The translations under genes were made by a program, and so were the position numbers. A stretch of DNA of 64,000 nt, from contig NZ_JBHTKH010000007.1 of the NCBI RefSeq assembly GCF_042676085.1, positions 185,074 to 249,073 on the forward strand, written 5' to 3'. Source of the stretch: Terrabacter terrigena (GTDB lineage: Bacteria; Actinomycetota; Actinomycetes; Actinomycetales; Dermatophilaceae). The notes below the pieces were generated by a model. That model saw only the letters and a list, made by a program, of their open reading frames with translations, made no database searches and had not been told where the DNA came from. Numbering within the stretch: position 1 is the first letter of the stretch; each line of letters opens with the position of its first letter. Below, in pieces: positions 48,168 through 57,401 of the stretch.

Positions 48168-50477
48168 ATGAGCAGCCTCGTCACCCACCGTCCGCACGGC
48201 ATCGAGCACCCGTATGCCGTCTCGCCCGACCAGCGCGTGCCCGTCCTCCCGCTCGTCGGCGCCACGACGATGCTCGGCGTGCAGTGCGCGCCCGAGGTGG
48301 TGTCGGTCGTCTGCGAGTGGCGCGGGCGATCGACGGACCAGGCCGAGGCGGCCCGGCTCGACCTCGCCCCCGTGGTCGCCAGTGCGGCGGACGCGGCGGC
48401 GCTCGCCGGGGGCGAGGGCCACCTCGCCGAGGCGCAGGCCGCATCGATCGGCGGCGAGGGAGCCTGGGCCGTCGGGTCGCCGGCGCTCGAGGACGTCGGC
48501 GGGTACTGCTACCGGTTCGTCGCGTCGACGGCTGACGGCCGTTCCGAGGCGACGTCGTGGTTCGAGGTCGCGCCGGCCCGGTGGGTCGCCGCGCTGCCCG
48601 ACGGCTTCGACGGGTCGGTCACCATGTCCGATGCCGTGTCCGGTGCCGGCAGCCGGCTCGTCGAGGGCTCGGTCGAGTGGCTCGTGTCGGCGGACGGCAT
48701 CCACCGGGCGCGGTTCGCGCTGGCCCTGCGGGAAGGCGACCACGTCGTCGGCTTCGGGGAGCGCTTCGACCACCTCGACCAGGCCGGGCGCCGGCTCGAC
48801 GCCGTCGTCTTCGAGCAGTACAAGTCCCAAGGCGTGCACGGCCGGACCTACCTGCCCATGCCCTTCGCGCACGTCGTCGGGGCCGACGGTAGCTCGTGGG
48901 GTTTCCACGTGCGCACCTCGCGGCGCACCTGGTTCGACTGCGGTGTCAGTGCCTCCGACCGGCTGGTCGTCGAGGTCGCCCTGGGCGGCACCGCTCGCGA
49001 GTCCGTCGACGTCGGTGTCTTCGACGGCTCGCCGACCGACGTGCTGCGGGGCTTCCTCGACGAGGTGGGCCGCGCGGAGGAGCTGCCGGCGTGGGTCTTC
49101 AAGCTCTGGGCCTCGGGCAACGAGTGGAACACCCAGGCCCTCGTCACCCAGCGGATGGACAGCCACCGCGAGCTCGACATCCCCGTCGGTGTGATCGTCA
49201 TCGAGGCGTGGAGCGACGAGGAGGGCATCATGCTCTTCCGCGACGCGACGTACGCCCCGCGACCGGACGGGTCGCCGTTCGCGCTGTCGGACTTCACGTT
49301 CCCCGCCGACGGCGCGTGGCCCGACCCGAAGGCGATGGTCGACGACCTGCACGCCCGTGGGATCAAGGTCATCCTCTGGCAGATCCCACTCCTCAAGACG
49401 GCCCTCTCGGAGGACGGACTGCACGAGCAGGTCCTCGCCGAGGGCGAGGCCATGGTCCGCGAGGGTCACGCGGTCCGCGAGGCCGACGGGACGGCATACC
49501 TCAACCGGGGCTGGTGGTTCCCGAAGTCACTCATGCCCGACCTCTCGACCCAGCGCACCCGCGACTGGTGGACGGCCAAGCGCGACTACCTCGTGCGCGA
49601 CCTCGGCGTCGACGGCTTCAAGACCGACGGCGGCGAGCACGCGTGGGGTCACGACCTCGCGTACGGCGACGGGCGCCGCGGCGACGAGGGCAACAACCTC
49701 TACCCGGTGCACTACGCCCGCGCGTTCGGTGACCTGCTGCGCAAGCACGGCAAGGCTCCGATCACGTTCTCCCGCAGTGGTTTCAGCGGGTCGCAGCCGC
49801 ACGGAGTCTTCTGGGCCGGTGACGAGGACTCCACGTGGGAGGCGTTCCGCCACTCGGTGACGGCCGGGCTCACGGCCGCCTCGTGCGGCATCGTCTACTG
49901 GGGCTGGGACCTCGCCGGCTTCTCCGGCCCGGTGCCCGACGCCGAGCTCTACCTCCGGGCTGCGGGGGCGTCGGCCTTCATGCCGGTCATGCAGTACCAC
50001 TCGGAGTTCAACCACCACCAGAAGCCGTTGCGCGACCGCACCCCGTGGCACGTCGCCGAGCAGACTGGTGACGATCGCGTCGTGCCGGTCTTCCGCGAGT
50101 TCGCCTGGCTGCGTGAGCGGCTCGTCGACTACCTCGCCTCGTCGGCTGCCACCACGGTCGCCACCGACAGGCCCCTGATGCGTCCGCTCTTCTTCGACCA
50201 CCCGACGGCTGCCGAGGTGTGGGAGCACCCGCAGCAGTGGATGCTCGGTGCGGACCTGCTCGTCAGCCCGGTCACCGCCCCGGGCGTGACGACCTGGCCG
50301 GTGTGGCTGCCCGAGGGGGAGTGGGTCGACGTGTGGACCGGCTCACCGGTCGGCGGTGGCCGCGTGGTGGAGCGGGACGTCCCCATCGAGGTCGTGCCGG
50401 TGTGGTGCCGAGCTGAGGCATGGCCGTCGCTGGCGGCTGTCTTCCAGAACGAGATCTTTGACAGGGTGGATGCATGA
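48168..50477 (+). CDS. GH31 glycosidase (alpha-glucosidase/alpha-xylosidase type)
   Basis: The 769-residue protein has the GH31 barrel with WASGNEWNTQALVTQRMDSHRELDIPVGVIVIEAWSDEEGI near 315, nucleophile Asp in GVDGFKTDGGEHAWG near 487, acid Asp in HGVFWAGDEDSTWEAF near 552 and VYWGWDLAGFSG, plus N- and C-terminal beta domains. There is no signal peptide, so it cleaves the imported oligosaccharide. The TDGGE sequence departs from the common WxDMNE of classical alpha-glucosidases and recalls alpha-xylosidase or sulfoquinovosidase-like branches. It overlaps the next GH31 gene by four bases. Confidence 0.9.
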   Translation: MSSLVTHRPHGIEHPYAVSPDQRVPVLPLVGATTMLGVQCAPEVVSVVCEWRGRSTDQAEAARLDLAPVVASAADAAALAGGEGHLAEAQAASIGGEGAWAVGSPALEDVGGYCYRFVASTADGRSEATSWFEVAPARWVAALPDGFDGSVTMSDAVSGAGSRLVEGSVEWLVSADGIHRARFALALREGDHVVGFGERFDHLDQAGRRLDAVVFEQYKSQGVHGRTYLPMPFAHVVGADGSSWGFHVRTSRRTWFDCGVSASDRLVVEVALGGTARESVDVGVFDGSPTDVLRGFLDEVGRAEELPAWVFKLWASGNEWNTQALVTQRMDSHRELDIPVGVIVIEAWSDEEGIMLFRDATYAPRPDGSPFALSDFTFPADGAWPDPKAMVDDLHARGIKVILWQIPLLKTALSEDGLHEQVLAEGEAMVREGHAVREADGTAYLNRGWWFPKSLMPDLSTQRTRDWWTAKRDYLVRDLGVDGFKTDGGEHAWGHDLAYGDGRRGDEGNNLYPVHYARAFGDLLRKHGKAPITFSRSGFSGSQPHGVFWAGDEDSTWEAFRHSVTAGLTAASCGIVYWGWDLAGFSGPVPDAELYLRAAGASAFMPVMQYHSEFNHHQKPLRDRTPWHVAEQTGDDRVVPVFREFAWLRERLVDYLASSAATTVATDRPLMRPLFFDHPTAAEVWEHPQQWMLGADLLVSPVTAPGVTTWPVWLPEGEWVDVWTGSPVGGGRVVERDVPIEVVPVWCRAEAWPSLAAVFQNEIFDRVDA

Positions 50478-52798
50478 GGACCGACCACTTCATCCGATTC
50501 GAGCGCGTCGACTCCGTCGAGCGGACCGAGCGCGGCCTGCGGGCGCGCCTGCACGGCGAGCAGCTGCGCGTCGAGGCCGTGCGTCCCGACGTCGTGCGCC
50601 TTCAGCTGAGCCGCGGGGGCGTCTTCGACGAGAAGCCGACGTATGCCGTGTGCGTCGACCCGTTCGCGGCCGACGGCGGCGCCTCGGTCGACTGGACCGC
50701 GGAGGAGTCGGACGGCTCGTGGACGCTGACGACCGACGAGCTCGTCGTGACGCTGTGGCTCGACCCGTTCCGCGTCGACGTGCACCGTACCGACGGCTCG
50801 GTGGTCGTCGAGTCGGCGCCGGATGCCGAGGGCCGCTACTGGACGTACGCCACGCTCAACGACGCGTGGACGACGCGGCGTCGCATCGGTCGTGACGACG
50901 CGATCTACGGGCTCGGCGAGAAGGGTGGCCGGCACAACCGCCGCGGCCGCGACTTCACGATGTGGAACACCGACGTCCTCAATGAGCATGCGACCGCCGA
51001 GTTCCGGGCCGGGCTCGACGCGGACGACCCTCGGGCCGACATGACGAGCACCGAGTTCGACCCGTACTACGTGACCATCCCGTTCTTCCACCAGCGCTCG
51101 GCCGAGACCGGCACGGCCGTCGGCTCGTTCGTCGACAACGGCTACCGCGGCGAGTACGAGTTCAGCCGCGACGACGAGTACCGCATCACCTTCCACGGCG
51201 GTCAGTGGACCGAGTACGTCTTCGCCGGGCCGTCGATGGCCTCGATCATCGAGCGCTACACCTGGCTGACCGGGCGCGCGTCGCTGCCGCCGATCTGGGC
51301 GCTGGGCTACCACCACTGCCGGTGGCACGCATACAAGCAGGAGGACATCGAGGTCATCGCGAAGCGCTATCGCGACGACGAGTTCCCCTGCGACGCGATC
51401 TGGCTCGACATCGACTACATGGACGGCTACCGCGTCTTCACGTGGGACTCCGAGCGCTACCCCGACCCGGCCGGCATGCTCAAGGGCCTCGCCAACCAGG
51501 GCTTCCGGGCCATCACGATCGTCGACCCGGGCGTCAAGCACGACCCCGGCTACGAGGTCTACGACGACGGTCTGGAGAAGGGCGTCTTCTGCCGCACCGA
51601 GGGCGGCGACACCTACGTCGGACAGGTCTGGCCGGGCAACACCGTCTTCCCCGACTTCGTGACGCCCGAGGCGCGTTCGTGGTGGGGCGACCTCAACGCG
51701 CGCCACGTCGAGTCCGGCCTCGCCGGCATCTGGAACGACATGAACGAGCCCGCCACCGGCGAGATCGCCCCCGAGGCGATGCTCTTCGACAAGGGCCGGG
51801 CCAAGCACGAGCGCTACCACAACCAGTACGCGCTGCTCATGGCGATGGGGACCATCGAGGGACTCCGCGCCGCCCAGCCGGACGCGCGGACGTTCATCCT
51901 CTCGCGGGCCGGCTTCGCCGGCATCCAGCGGTACGCCGCGAACTGGATGGGCGACAACCAGGCGCGCTGGGACCACCTGTGGGTCAGCATGCCGATGGCC
52001 TGCGGCTTCGGGCTCTCGGGTCAGCCGTTCGTCGGCGCCGACATCGGTGGCTTCCAGGGAGACACGAATCCCGAGCTCTTCCTGCGGTGGATGCAGATGG
52101 GAGCCCTGACCCCCTTCTGCCGCAACCACTCCGAGACCAACAACGTCGACCAGTACCCGTGGTCCTTCGGCGAGGAGATCCACGACCTCGTGCGCGACGT
52201 GGTGCGGCTGCGCTACCGGCTGATGCCCTACATCTACTCGGCGTTCGTGCGTGCGACCGAGACCGGTGAGCCCGTGCAGCGCCCGCTCGTGCTGGACTTC
52301 CAGGACGACCCCGAGGTCGTCGACATCGACGACCAGTACCTCTTCGGCCGCGACCTGCTCGTGGCCCCCGTCACCGAGGCCGGTATGACGTCACGCTCGG
52401 TCTACCTGCCCGCTGGTGGCTGGTACGACTGGCACACCGGGGAGTTCCACGAGGGTGGGCAGCGCATCACCGTCGACACCCCGCGCGAGCGGATCCCGCT
52501 CTTCGCGCGTGCCGGTGCAGCGATCCCCATGTGGGCAGAGGCGCCCGCGTCGACCGACGACCACCACCCCGAGGTCGTCGAGCTGCACGTCTTCGACCCG
52601 GCCGCCGACGGCCGCTGGGAGTCGGTGCTCGTCGAGGACGACGGCCTCACGGTCGCCGAGGGCGCACCCGAGCGCTTGACGACGACGGTCGTGGTCAGCC
52701 GGGCGGGCGACGACGTGCAGGTCGAGCACACCACCGACGGCCCCGGGTATGCCGCCCACGCGCGCACCCGCTTCGACGTCGTGCGTCACTCCGCCTGA
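50474..52798 (+). CDS. GH31 alpha-glucosidase
   Basis: The 774-residue protein is a classical GH31 alpha-glucosidase: GYHHCRWHAYKQEDIEVIAKRYRDDEFPCDAIWLDIDYMDGYRVFTWD near 280-315, nucleophile in GIWNDMNEPATGE near 421, acid/base Asp in NWMGDNQARWDHLW near 492, and FVGADIGGFQGDTNPEL. It hydrolyses terminal alpha-glucose from short chains in the cytoplasm. Its ATG overlaps the previous stop (ATGA). Together the two GH31 enzymes may act in sequence on a mixed-linkage oligosaccharide. It ends about 90 bases before the CDF gene. Confidence 0.93.
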   Translation: MRTDHFIRFERVDSVERTERGLRARLHGEQLRVEAVRPDVVRLQLSRGGVFDEKPTYAVCVDPFAADGGASVDWTAEESDGSWTLTTDELVVTLWLDPFRVDVHRTDGSVVVESAPDAEGRYWTYATLNDAWTTRRRIGRDDAIYGLGEKGGRHNRRGRDFTMWNTDVLNEHATAEFRAGLDADDPRADMTSTEFDPYYVTIPFFHQRSAETGTAVGSFVDNGYRGEYEFSRDDEYRITFHGGQWTEYVFAGPSMASIIERYTWLTGRASLPPIWALGYHHCRWHAYKQEDIEVIAKRYRDDEFPCDAIWLDIDYMDGYRVFTWDSERYPDPAGMLKGLANQGFRAITIVDPGVKHDPGYEVYDDGLEKGVFCRTEGGDTYVGQVWPGNTVFPDFVTPEARSWWGDLNARHVESGLAGIWNDMNEPATGEIAPEAMLFDKGRAKHERYHNQYALLMAMGTIEGLRAAQPDARTFILSRAGFAGIQRYAANWMGDNQARWDHLWVSMPMACGFGLSGQPFVGADIGGFQGDTNPELFLRWMQMGALTPFCRNHSETNNVDQYPWSFGEEIHDLVRDVVRLRYRLMPYIYSAFVRATETGEPVQRPLVLDFQDDPEVVDIDDQYLFGRDLLVAPVTEAGMTSRSVYLPAGGWYDWHTGEFHEGGQRITVDTPRERIPLFARAGAAIPMWAEAPASTDDHHPEVVELHVFDPAADGRWESVLVEDDGLTVAEGAPERLTTTVVVSRAGDDVQVEHTTDGPGYAAHARTRFDVVRHSA

Positions 52799-52890
52799 CG
52801 GCATACGCCCGCCCGCGGGTATGGCTGGTGCACGGCCGCCCGGCCGATGGTGCTTGCGCGCGCCGATCGATGGGGAGAAGGGTGGCATCC

Positions 52891-53943
52891 GTGGCAGACG
52901 AGCGACAGGACGCAGCGGCGGGCGAGTCCGAGAAGAGCGAGGGCGGCGGTGGCGGCGGCGAGAGTCTGCTGACCGTCATCATCGCGCTGGCGGCGAACGC
53001 GCTCATCGCAGTGGCGAAGTCGGTCGTGGCGGTCATCACGGGGTCGGCCTCGATGGTCGCGGAGGCGGCGCACTCGTGGGCCGACGCCGGCAACGAGGTC
53101 TTCCTCATCATGGCCGAGCGCAAGGCGGCCCAGCCGCGCGACGCGAGGCACCCGTTCGGCTACGGGCGGGAGGCGTACGTCTGGTCGATGTTCGCGGCCT
53201 TCGGCCTCTTCGGCGCCGGCGCGGTCGTGTCGGTGTGGCACGGCATCTCGGTGCTCGGGCACGAGGAGCAGGAGACGTCGTACACGTGGGCGTACGCGGT
53301 GCTCGCCATCGCGTTCGTGCTCGAGAGCGTCTCGTTCGTCCAGGCGACGCGGCAGACCCGCGCCGAGGCCAAGCGGCGCGGACTGCGGCCGCTGAAGTTC
53401 ATCGCGAACACCTCGAACCCAACGCTCCGTGCCGTCTTCGCGGAGGACGCCGCGGCGCTGATCGGCCTGCTCATCGCGGGGCTCGGCATCGTCCTGCACC
53501 AGGTGACCGGGCAGGCGGTGTGGGACGCCGTCGGCTCGATCCTCGTCGGTCTGCTGCTCGGGGTCGTCGCGATCTTCCTCATCCGGCGCAACCGTGACTT
53601 CCTCGTCGGCGAGGCGGTGAGCGCCGAGGTGTGGCGGCGGGCGCTCGACGAGCTCAACGACAGCCCGGAGGTCGAGCGGGTGACGTTCCTGCACCTGGAG
53701 TTCGTCGGGCCGGGCAAGGTCTTCCTCGTGGCGGCGGTCGACCTCGTCGGTGACGAGACCGAGGCGAAGGTCGCCGACCGACTCACCGCCCTCGGGCACG
53801 GTATCGAGCAGCACCAGGTGGTCGAGCGTGCGGTGATCACCCTGTCGAGCCCGGACGCGCAGACCATCGAGCCGGACTCCGTGGGTGCGTCGGGCGGCGG
53901 AGGCACGGCCGGCGAGATGAGCAGGGGCGGCCGCCTCTCCTGA
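52891..53943 (+). CDS. Cation diffusion facilitator (CDF) metal exporter
   Basis: The 350-residue membrane protein has the CDF core: SVVAVITGSASMVAEAAHSWADAGNEVFLIMAERK with the H-x-x-x-D metal site (about 55-60), RHPFGYGREAYVWSM after it, and a second site LRAVFAEDAAALIGL near 180. A cytoplasmic C-terminal domain (about 265-340) follows. It likely exports Zn2+, Fe2+ or Mn2+. The ordinary start is unclear: GTG at 52891 is well spaced from GAAGG, while ATG at 52870 has no site. An N-terminal Gly-rich acidic tail is present. It is not clearly part of the sugar operon. Confidence 0.9.
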   Translation: MADERQDAAAGESEKSEGGGGGGESLLTVIIALAANALIAVAKSVVAVITGSASMVAEAAHSWADAGNEVFLIMAERKAAQPRDARHPFGYGREAYVWSMFAAFGLFGAGAVVSVWHGISVLGHEEQETSYTWAYAVLAIAFVLESVSFVQATRQTRAEAKRRGLRPLKFIANTSNPTLRAVFAEDAAALIGLLIAGLGIVLHQVTGQAVWDAVGSILVGLLLGVVAIFLIRRNRDFLVGEAVSAEVWRRALDELNDSPEVERVTFLHLEFVGPGKVFLVAAVDLVGDETEAKVADRLTALGHGIEQHQVVERAVITLSSPDAQTIEPDSVGASGGGGTAGEMSRGGRLS

Positions 53944-54026
53944 CCCGCGCCGGGCCCCACGGTCGGGCCGGTGGTGCCGCGATCACCACGGCGATCATTG
54001 CTGCGCACTTGCCGCTCACCAGCGCG

Positions 54027-54044
54027 CATTTTCGCTCATTTCTG
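54027..54044. promoter_or_regulatory. Possible DeoR-type operator (direct repeat)
   Basis: CATTTTCG (54027-54034) and CATTTCTG (54037-54044) form a direct repeat with ten-base period in an AT-rich patch directly before the DeoR-type gene, compatible with DeoR-family sites. Evidence is weak. Confidence 0.3.
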
Positions 54045-54059
54045 TGCAAGAGTTCGATC

Positions 54060-54815
54060 GTGCGATACGCCAGGCACCGCGCGATTGCCGACGAGGTCAG
54101 AGACGGAGCCGTCTCCGTGCAGGACCTCGTCGTGCGCCTGGGCGTCTCGTCGGCGACCATCCGCCGCGACCTCGCCGAGCTCGCCCACGCAGGCCTCGTG
54201 CGCCGCGTCCACGGTGGCGCGGCGCCCGCGCTGCCGGTCGAGGTCGACCAGCCCTACGAGAAGGCCGCCGACGACGCGGCCGCCGAGAAGCAGCGCATCG
54301 CCCGCCGCGCGGCAGAGCTCGTGCACGACGGCGACACCGTGCTGCTCGACATCGGCACGACCACCGGCGCCCTGGCCCGCGAGCTGAGGGGCCGCAGCAT
54401 CACCGTCATCACCCCGAGCCTCGCGGTGCTCGACGAGCTGCGCGACGACCCCGTCGTCGACCTCGTCATCCTCGGCGGTGCGCTCCGGCGCGCCTACCAC
54501 TCGCTCGTCGGCCCGCTCACCGAGGACGCCCTGCGCCACGTCAGCGCCTCGCTCGTCTTCCTCGGCACGAGCGGCGTCGACTCCGAGGGCTGGATCCTCG
54601 ACACCACGTCGGTGGAGGTGCCGACCAAGCGCCGGCTCGTCGAGAGCGGCGGCCGCGTCGTGCTCCTCGCCGACCACACGAAGTTCCCCGGCAAGGGGTC
54701 GATCCGGGTGTGCGACATGCGGTCGGTGTCGGTGCTCATCACCACCTCGCTCGCGAACCCGCACACCCTCGGCCGCGCCCGCGAGGCCGGGACGGAGGTC
54801 CTGCTCGCCCCCTGA
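54060..54815 (+). CDS. DeoR/GlpR-family transcriptional regulator
   Basis: The 251-residue protein has an N-terminal DeoR helix-turn-helix (GAVSVQDLVVRLGVSSATIRRDLAELAHAGLVRRVHGGA, about 15-55) and a DeoR effector domain with VLLDIGTTTGALARELR near 95, FLGTSGVDSEGWI near 160 and LLADHTKFPGKGSIRVCDM near 205. It binds phosphorylated sugars as inducers in known members. The adjacent ABC-transporter and metallohydrolase operon, 119 bases downstream, is its likely target. The GTG start lies at the onset of the conserved domain; longer upstream reading is not convincing. Confidence 0.9.
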   Translation: MRYARHRAIADEVRDGAVSVQDLVVRLGVSSATIRRDLAELAHAGLVRRVHGGAAPALPVEVDQPYEKAADDAAAEKQRIARRAAELVHDGDTVLLDIGTTTGALARELRGRSITVITPSLAVLDELRDDPVVDLVILGGALRRAYHSLVGPLTEDALRHVSASLVFLGTSGVDSEGWILDTTSVEVPTKRRLVESGGRVVLLADHTKFPGKGSIRVCDMRSVSVLITTSLANPHTLGRAREAGTEVLLAP

Positions 54816-54933
54816 CCTCCATCGCGGGCGGCCCAGGCCAACCGCGGCCCGCAGCCCACAGCCCGGCAGCCCGCAGCCACGACAGACGCCACCCATGTCA
54901 CCCCCCAGCACGCATCGGAGAAGGAGCCACACC

Positions 54934-56388
54934 ATGGAAGTCCGTCCCGCCACCCACGAGACGCCGCGCCCGGCACCGGCCCGTCCGCTGCGGCGCACCG
55001 TGATCGTCGGTCTCGCCGCGTCCGTCGCCATGGTGGGGGCTGCGTGCGACCGCGGGTCGTCGACGTCTGCCAACCCCACGCAGAACGCCGACGCCAAGGA
55101 CGTCACGCTGACCATCACGTCCAACTCCATCGCCGGCGGCAAGAACGCCGAAGAGGCCGACTGGTACGCGAAGTACGTCATCCCGACCTTCACCCAGCAG
55201 CAGAAGGCCAAGGGCGTCACGGTGAAGGTCACCTTCCAGCCGTCCGGTGTCGACGACGAGCAGTACAAGACCAAGGTCGCGCTCGACCTCAAGAGCCGCG
55301 CGGGTGCCGACGTCATGGCCCTCGACGGCATCTGGGTCGGCGAGTTCGCCCAGGCCGGCTACCTCAAGCCACTCACCGACGTCGCCGGGGCGGGAGTCTC
55401 GTCGTGGGAGGGCTGGTCGCAGATCCCCAAGGCCGTGCAGGCCAACGCGTCGTTCGAGGACAAGGCGTACGGCATACCTGCTGGCACCGACGGGCGCGTC
55501 CTCTACTTCAACAAGAAGCTCTTCGCGCAGGCCGGCCTGCCGGCCGACTGGCAGCCGAAGTCGTGGCAGGAGATCGTCGACGCCGGCACCAAGCTGAAGT
55601 CGATCCAGGGCGTCGAGCCGGTCCAGATCAACGCCGGCACCGCGATGGGCGAGGCGACCACGATGCAGGGCGTCCTGCCGCTGCTCGTCGGGACGGGCTC
55701 CGAGATCTACGCCGACAACAAGTGGCAGGGCGACACCAAGGCCGTACGCGACGTGCTCACCTTCTACAAGCAGCTCGTCGACCAGGGGCTGACCAACAAG
55801 AACTACCAGCAGGCGGCCAAGGGCCGTGACCAGTCGTTCGCGGCCTTCGCGGCGGGCAAGGTCGGCATCCTCCTCGAGGGCGACTACTTCTGGCGGTCGG
55901 TCATCAACCCCGACCAGGGCGCCAACCCGATGGCCTCGCGCGACGCCGACGTCGGCTGGGCGTTCATCCCGGCTCGCGAGCCCGGCGCGGGGGTCGGCGG
56001 CACCGACTTCGTCTCGATGTCGGGCGGCGGCGGCTACTTCCTCAACCCGAACACGAAGTACCCGCAGCAGGCGTGGGAGCTGCTCCAGTTCCTCGGGTCG
56101 GCCCACGCGATCAACGCGCTGCTCGCCGGCTCCGCGAGGATCACGGCGCGCCAGGACGTGAACGAGAAGGTGCTCGCCAAGGACCCGCTCCTGACGTTCA
56201 TCTCGCAGAAGGTGCTGCCGGTGACGCACTACCGGCCTGGTCTCGCCGTCTACCCGCAGGTCTCGCAGGCCCTTCAGCAGGCGACGGCCGACATCGTGTC
56301 GGGCAAGAGCGTCGACGAGGCGGCGAAGGCCTACTCGGCGGCGGTGGTCAAGGCTGTCGGCGGCGCCGACAAGGTGGCGACATCCTGA
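54934..56388 (+). CDS. Extracellular sugar-binding lipoprotein of ABC transporter
   Basis: The 484-residue protein has a lipobox (VGAAC, about 34-38) after an Arg-rich n-region (PLRRTVIVGLAASVAMVG). A CUT1-type binding fold follows: VTLTITSNSIAGGKNAEEADWYAKYVIPTF, DVMALDGIWVGEFAQAGYLKPL, AYGIPAGTDGRVLYFNKKLFAQAGLP and FAAFAAGKVGILLEGDYFWRSV. It feeds the two permeases and ATPase downstream. Ligand is unknown; the neighbouring CehA-like and GH38 genes hint at a mannose-containing or phosphorylated glycan. ATG is eight bases after AAGGAG. The codons for Gly-Ile-Pro use the rare ATA. Confidence 0.92.
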   Translation: MEVRPATHETPRPAPARPLRRTVIVGLAASVAMVGAACDRGSSTSANPTQNADAKDVTLTITSNSIAGGKNAEEADWYAKYVIPTFTQQQKAKGVTVKVTFQPSGVDDEQYKTKVALDLKSRAGADVMALDGIWVGEFAQAGYLKPLTDVAGAGVSSWEGWSQIPKAVQANASFEDKAYGIPAGTDGRVLYFNKKLFAQAGLPADWQPKSWQEIVDAGTKLKSIQGVEPVQINAGTAMGEATTMQGVLPLLVGTGSEIYADNKWQGDTKAVRDVLTFYKQLVDQGLTNKNYQQAAKGRDQSFAAFAAGKVGILLEGDYFWRSVINPDQGANPMASRDADVGWAFIPAREPGAGVGGTDFVSMSGGGGYFLNPNTKYPQQAWELLQFLGSAHAINALLAGSARITARQDVNEKVLAKDPLLTFISQKVLPVTHYRPGLAVYPQVSQALQQATADIVSGKSVDEAAKAYSAAVVKAVGGADKVATS

Positions 56389-56395
56389 TGGTCGC

Positions 56396-56431
56396 CGGGC
56401 ACCCGCCCCTGCAGGGGGAGGCGGGTGCCCG
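56396..56431 (+). promoter_or_regulatory. Perfect 12-bp stem hairpin abutting the permease start codon
   Basis: CGGGCACCCGCC (56396-56407) pairs exactly with GGCGGGTGCCCG (56420-56431). The next base begins the permease ATG at 56432, and the only GGGGGAGG ribosome binding site sits in the loop and the upper stem. It therefore could reduce permease translation or stop transcription after the binding-protein gene. Confidence 0.7.
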
Positions 56432-57394
56432 ATGACCGCCACCATGGATCGCAAGGACGGCAAGGACCGCAAGGACCGCCACGACGGCAGGGTCCGCCGG
56501 GACCGCGGGACACGTCGGGTCGAGTCGATCGACGCGGCCGGTCTCGGGCGCGCCCGGGCGGCAGGCCTCGTCGCCCCGGCGCTCATCCTCGTGCTGGCGT
56601 TCCTCGTCGTGCCGGCCGTGTGGACCGTCTACCTCGGCGTCACCGACTACCGCCTCACCGGCATCCAGGCGGCGAATCCCGAGCTCGTCGGGCTCGACAA
56701 CTTCAGGGCCGCGCTCGTCGACCCCGACTTCCGCAACTCGCTGTGGCTGACGCTGCTCTTCGTGCTCGGCTCGGCGATCGTCGGGCAGACCGTCGCCGGG
56801 TTCGCGCTCGCGTGGACGCTGCGCACCGTGCCCAAGCTCGTCCGCTCGGCCGTCGAGACGCTGGTGCTGCTCGCATGGATCCTGCCGAGCTCGATCGTCG
56901 CGTTCCTCTGGGTCGCCTACCTCTCCGGCGACGGCGGCACCCTCAACGCGCTGCTCCGGACCACCGGCACCGAGTGGCTGCTCGAGCACCCGATGGGCTC
57001 GATCATCGTCTTCAACACCTGGCGCGGCACGGCGTTCTCGATGCTGCTCTTCTCCGCGGCACTCGGGGCGGTGCCGCCCTCGCAGCTTGAGTCGGCACGC
57101 CTCGCAGGCGCCGGCGCGTTCGCCCAGCTGCGCGACGTCGTGCTGCCCCACATCCGCGGCCACGTGCTCACCAACACGCTGCTCATCAGCCTTTGGACCT
57201 TCAACGACTTCTCGCCCTACCTGCTCACCGCGGGCGGTCCCAACCACGCGAGCGAGACGCTGCCGGTCTTCATCTACAACAAGGCCCTCTACGGCGGGCA
57301 GCTCGGCTACGGGTCCGCCATCTCGTTCATCATGCTCGTCATCAACCTCGTCATCGCGCTCTTCTACGTGCGCCTGCTGAGGGAGCGGCGGTGA
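56432..57394 (+). CDS. Sugar ABC transporter permease (MalF-like)
   Basis: The 320-residue membrane protein has an Arg/Lys/Asp-rich N-terminus (DRKDGKDRKDRHDGRVRRD), then a CUT1 permease with AAGLVAPALILVLAFLVVPAVWTVYLGVTDYRLTG, EAA-loop-like QLESARLAGAGAFAQLRDVVLPHIRGHVLT near 225 and LWTFNDFSPYLLTAGGPNHASETLP near 255. It pairs with the following permease. The start codon is directly at the foot of a perfect hairpin, unusual for an ABC subunit. The charged N-terminal repeat is also atypical. Confidence 0.92.
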   Translation: MTATMDRKDGKDRKDRHDGRVRRDRGTRRVESIDAAGLGRARAAGLVAPALILVLAFLVVPAVWTVYLGVTDYRLTGIQAANPELVGLDNFRAALVDPDFRNSLWLTLLFVLGSAIVGQTVAGFALAWTLRTVPKLVRSAVETLVLLAWILPSSIVAFLWVAYLSGDGGTLNALLRTTGTEWLLEHPMGSIIVFNTWRGTAFSMLLFSAALGAVPPSQLESARLAGAGAFAQLRDVVLPHIRGHVLTNTLLISLWTFNDFSPYLLTAGGPNHASETLPVFIYNKALYGGQLGYGSAISFIMLVINLVIALFYVRLLRERR

Positions 57395-57401
57395 GGGCCC
57401 G

